Shown: positions 62,900 through 64,000 of the stretch, one piece after another | How positions within the stretch are numbered: position 1 is the stretch's first letter | How the letters are laid out: each line of letters begins with the position of its first letter | Source: Desulfosporosinus meridiei DSM 13257 | GTDB taxonomy: Bacteria > Bacillota > Desulfitobacteriia > Desulfitobacteriales > Desulfitobacteriaceae | Length of the DNA stretch: 64,000 nucleotides | NCBI RefSeq assembly: GCF_000231385.2 | Contig: NC_018515.1 | Location: forward strand, 2,562,501-2,626,500 | Direction: 5' to 3' | Notes under the pieces: generated by a model | The model's database searches: none | The model's input: the letters and a program-made list of their open reading frames with translations, nothing else | Told to the model about the DNA's origin: nothing | Made by a program: the position numbers and the translations under genes

Positions 62900-64000
62900 A
62901 TGTTTAAGTCGGTAGATATGAGCCAACGAAAACTATGCCGTCTTTTAAGAGAAGACAAAACGATCTGGGTCCTATACCTGGATATTGTTAAATTTCAGGA
63001 GGTGGAATTTCGCTACGGCTATAAAATCTGCAGACAAATCCTCGACGAAATTGAGCGTGAAATCAATCAAACGATTAAACAGCAACGTAACCTTTACCTG
63101 TTTTCTCATTTTGAATCTCGTGGTGGGGACGATTTTGTCGTTTATTTCGTACCTGGCAAAAACATTTCCTGGAATATTACAGAAGTTATCGAAAAATGGA
63201 TAACTCCTCTGGAAACAAGGTTTAACCATCGAATACGGAAATTAGTTAATGAGAAAATAAGTCTTCGCTCCGGACTCGCCCAGTGCAGCAATGAACCTAC
63301 TCGTAGTCCCGATTATTTACTTTATGCTGCCGTAAAAGAAGCTTTTCTGCTTAATAAATCAGAGCCTGATCCAAATTTTTTTGCCCGCCGTCAAGAAATT
63401 GCCTATTTAATCGATGATCCGGGCAAACACTTGAAGGCAGCTTTTCAACCTATCATTGATGCGCGAAGTGGAGAAGTCTTCGGATTTGAAGCACTAGCTC
63501 GTATCCCTAACTCTACTTGCTTCAACAATATTGCCGACCTCTTCCCTTTTGCAGAAAAGATCGGTCTCCTCTATCCCATCGAAACACTTTGCCGCCGCCA
63601 AGCCATTTCATCCTTCCCCCAGATTTCTCTGAATAAAGAACGTCTCTTTCTCAACATTAACCCTCTCGTACTTATTGATCCAGAATTCGGCTCGGGAAAC
63701 ACAAGAAAGCTACTCAATGAAAAAGGCTTAACTCCTGCGGACGTTGTCTTGGAAATCACCGAGAGAAGCTCCATCGAGGACTATTCTACCTTTCGGGATG
63801 CCTTAGACCATTATCGAAATCAAGGATATTTAATTGCCCTCGATGATGTGGGTGCCGGCTACTCTTCATTGCAATCTGTCGCGGAACTTCACCCTGATTA
63901 TCTTAAAATCGACCGCTCTTTGATCAAAGGTGTAAATGCTGATCCCATCAAATGGGCCTTATTAGAAACCTTCGTAACCTTTTCCAAACGTATAGGCTGC
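62900..64000 (+). CDS. GGDEF-EAL protein (c-di-GMP turnover), 3' end outside the window
   Basis: ATG at 62900 behind AAGGAG; the frame stays open to the window end (367 residues visible). Residues about 20-150 form a GGDEF-type domain with the core RGGDDF (74-79), where Asp replaces the usual Glu, so cyclase activity is uncertain. From about 180 an EAL domain: FQPI, FEALAR with Glu197, NINP (about 252-255), EITER with Glu285, DDVGAGYS with Asp315-Asp316 (Val instead of the usual Phe) and LKID with Lys336. The visible catalytic residues of a c-di-GMP phosphodiesterase are present. Soluble, with no sensor domain before the GGDEF part. A Pho box precedes it. Confidence 0.9.
   Translation, partial: MFKSVDMSQRKLCRLLREDKTIWVLYLDIVKFQEVEFRYGYKICRQILDEIEREINQTIKQQRNLYLFSHFESRGGDDFVVYFVPGKNISWNITEVIEKWITPLETRFNHRIRKLVNEKISLRSGLAQCSNEPTRSPDYLLYAAVKEAFLLNKSEPDPNFFARRQEIAYLIDDPGKHLKAAFQPIIDARSGEVFGFEALARIPNSTCFNNIADLFPFAEKIGLLYPIETLCRRQAISSFPQISLNKERLFLNINPLVLIDPEFGSGNTRKLLNEKGLTPADVVLEITERSSIEDYSTFRDALDHYRNQGYLIALDDVGAGYSSLQSVAELHPDYLKIDRSLIKGVNADPIKWALLETFVTFSKRIGC

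Overview
The window looks like chromosomal DNA of an anaerobic, endospore-forming Firmicute of the Desulfosporosinus/Desulfitobacterium type (an inference from gene content). Evidence: AT-rich low-GC coding, many TTG/GTG starts behind strong Shine-Dalgarno sequences, spoVK and sporulation-type D,D-carboxypeptidases, two membrane-anchored Hdr-like ETF:quinone oxidoreductases, a sulfite-reductase-like ferredoxin, and a Bacillus-like gene order around mutSL-miaA-hfq-spoVK-hflX. There are no rRNA or tRNA genes, no CRISPR array and no recognisable transposase or integrase.

Layout. 1-4.4 kb: accessory region with a 5'-truncated unknown gene, a tiny membrane protein, a lipoprotein and an RDD membrane protein. 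The lipoprotein and RDD genes are separated and flanked by three related palindromic sites resembling integron attC sites, and the block is bracketed by an imperfect 45-bp direct repeat; about 1 kb of gene-free DNA follows. 4.4-13.5 kb: lipoprotein, Asp-box propeller protein, VOC protein, Fe-alcohol dehydrogenase, potassium channel and a MacAB-type efflux operon. 14-17.6 kb: HdrD-like membrane oxidoreductase, an unknown gene, an FMN reductase. 17.9-24 kb: cell wall genes (S11 carboxypeptidase, M23 peptidase, ddl, lepB) around lexA, whose promoter carries a LexA box. 22.9-40.5 kb: one long minus-strand block running, in transcription order, miaB, ylbF-like, mutS, hydantoinase, HDAC-like, mutL, miaA, hfq, typA, spoVK, hflX, PLP enzyme and lepB. 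40.6-45.3 kb: dacF, degV, small genes, thioesterase. 45.4-53 kb: gap-pyk and etfB-etfA-HdrD-like. 53.7-55 kb: Crp/Fnr regulator convergent with an Fe-S protein.

55-64 kb is the most interesting part: phoU, pstB, pstA, pstC, pstS, a PhoB/PhoP-type regulator, a UgtP/MGDG-synthase-type glycosyltransferase, a zinc-dependent phospholipase C-like protein and, divergently, a GGDEF-EAL protein. Four promoters here share one geometry: four TTAACA-like hexamers at an exact 11-bp period, then 9 nt, then a -10 box. A fifth, in front of the phospholipase, has three hexamers and the same spacing. I read this as a local Pho regulon that combines phosphate uptake with phospholipid degradation and glycolipid synthesis (membrane lipid remodelling) and with c-di-GMP signalling.

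Two copies of a GC-rich repeat (about 420 bp; core with inverted termini 223 and 280 bp) lie at 30.2-30.6 and 43.6-44.0 kb. Several very small genes with good ribosome-binding sites are also described, the best of which (43051-43173) has its own promoter, palindromic operator-like site and terminator.
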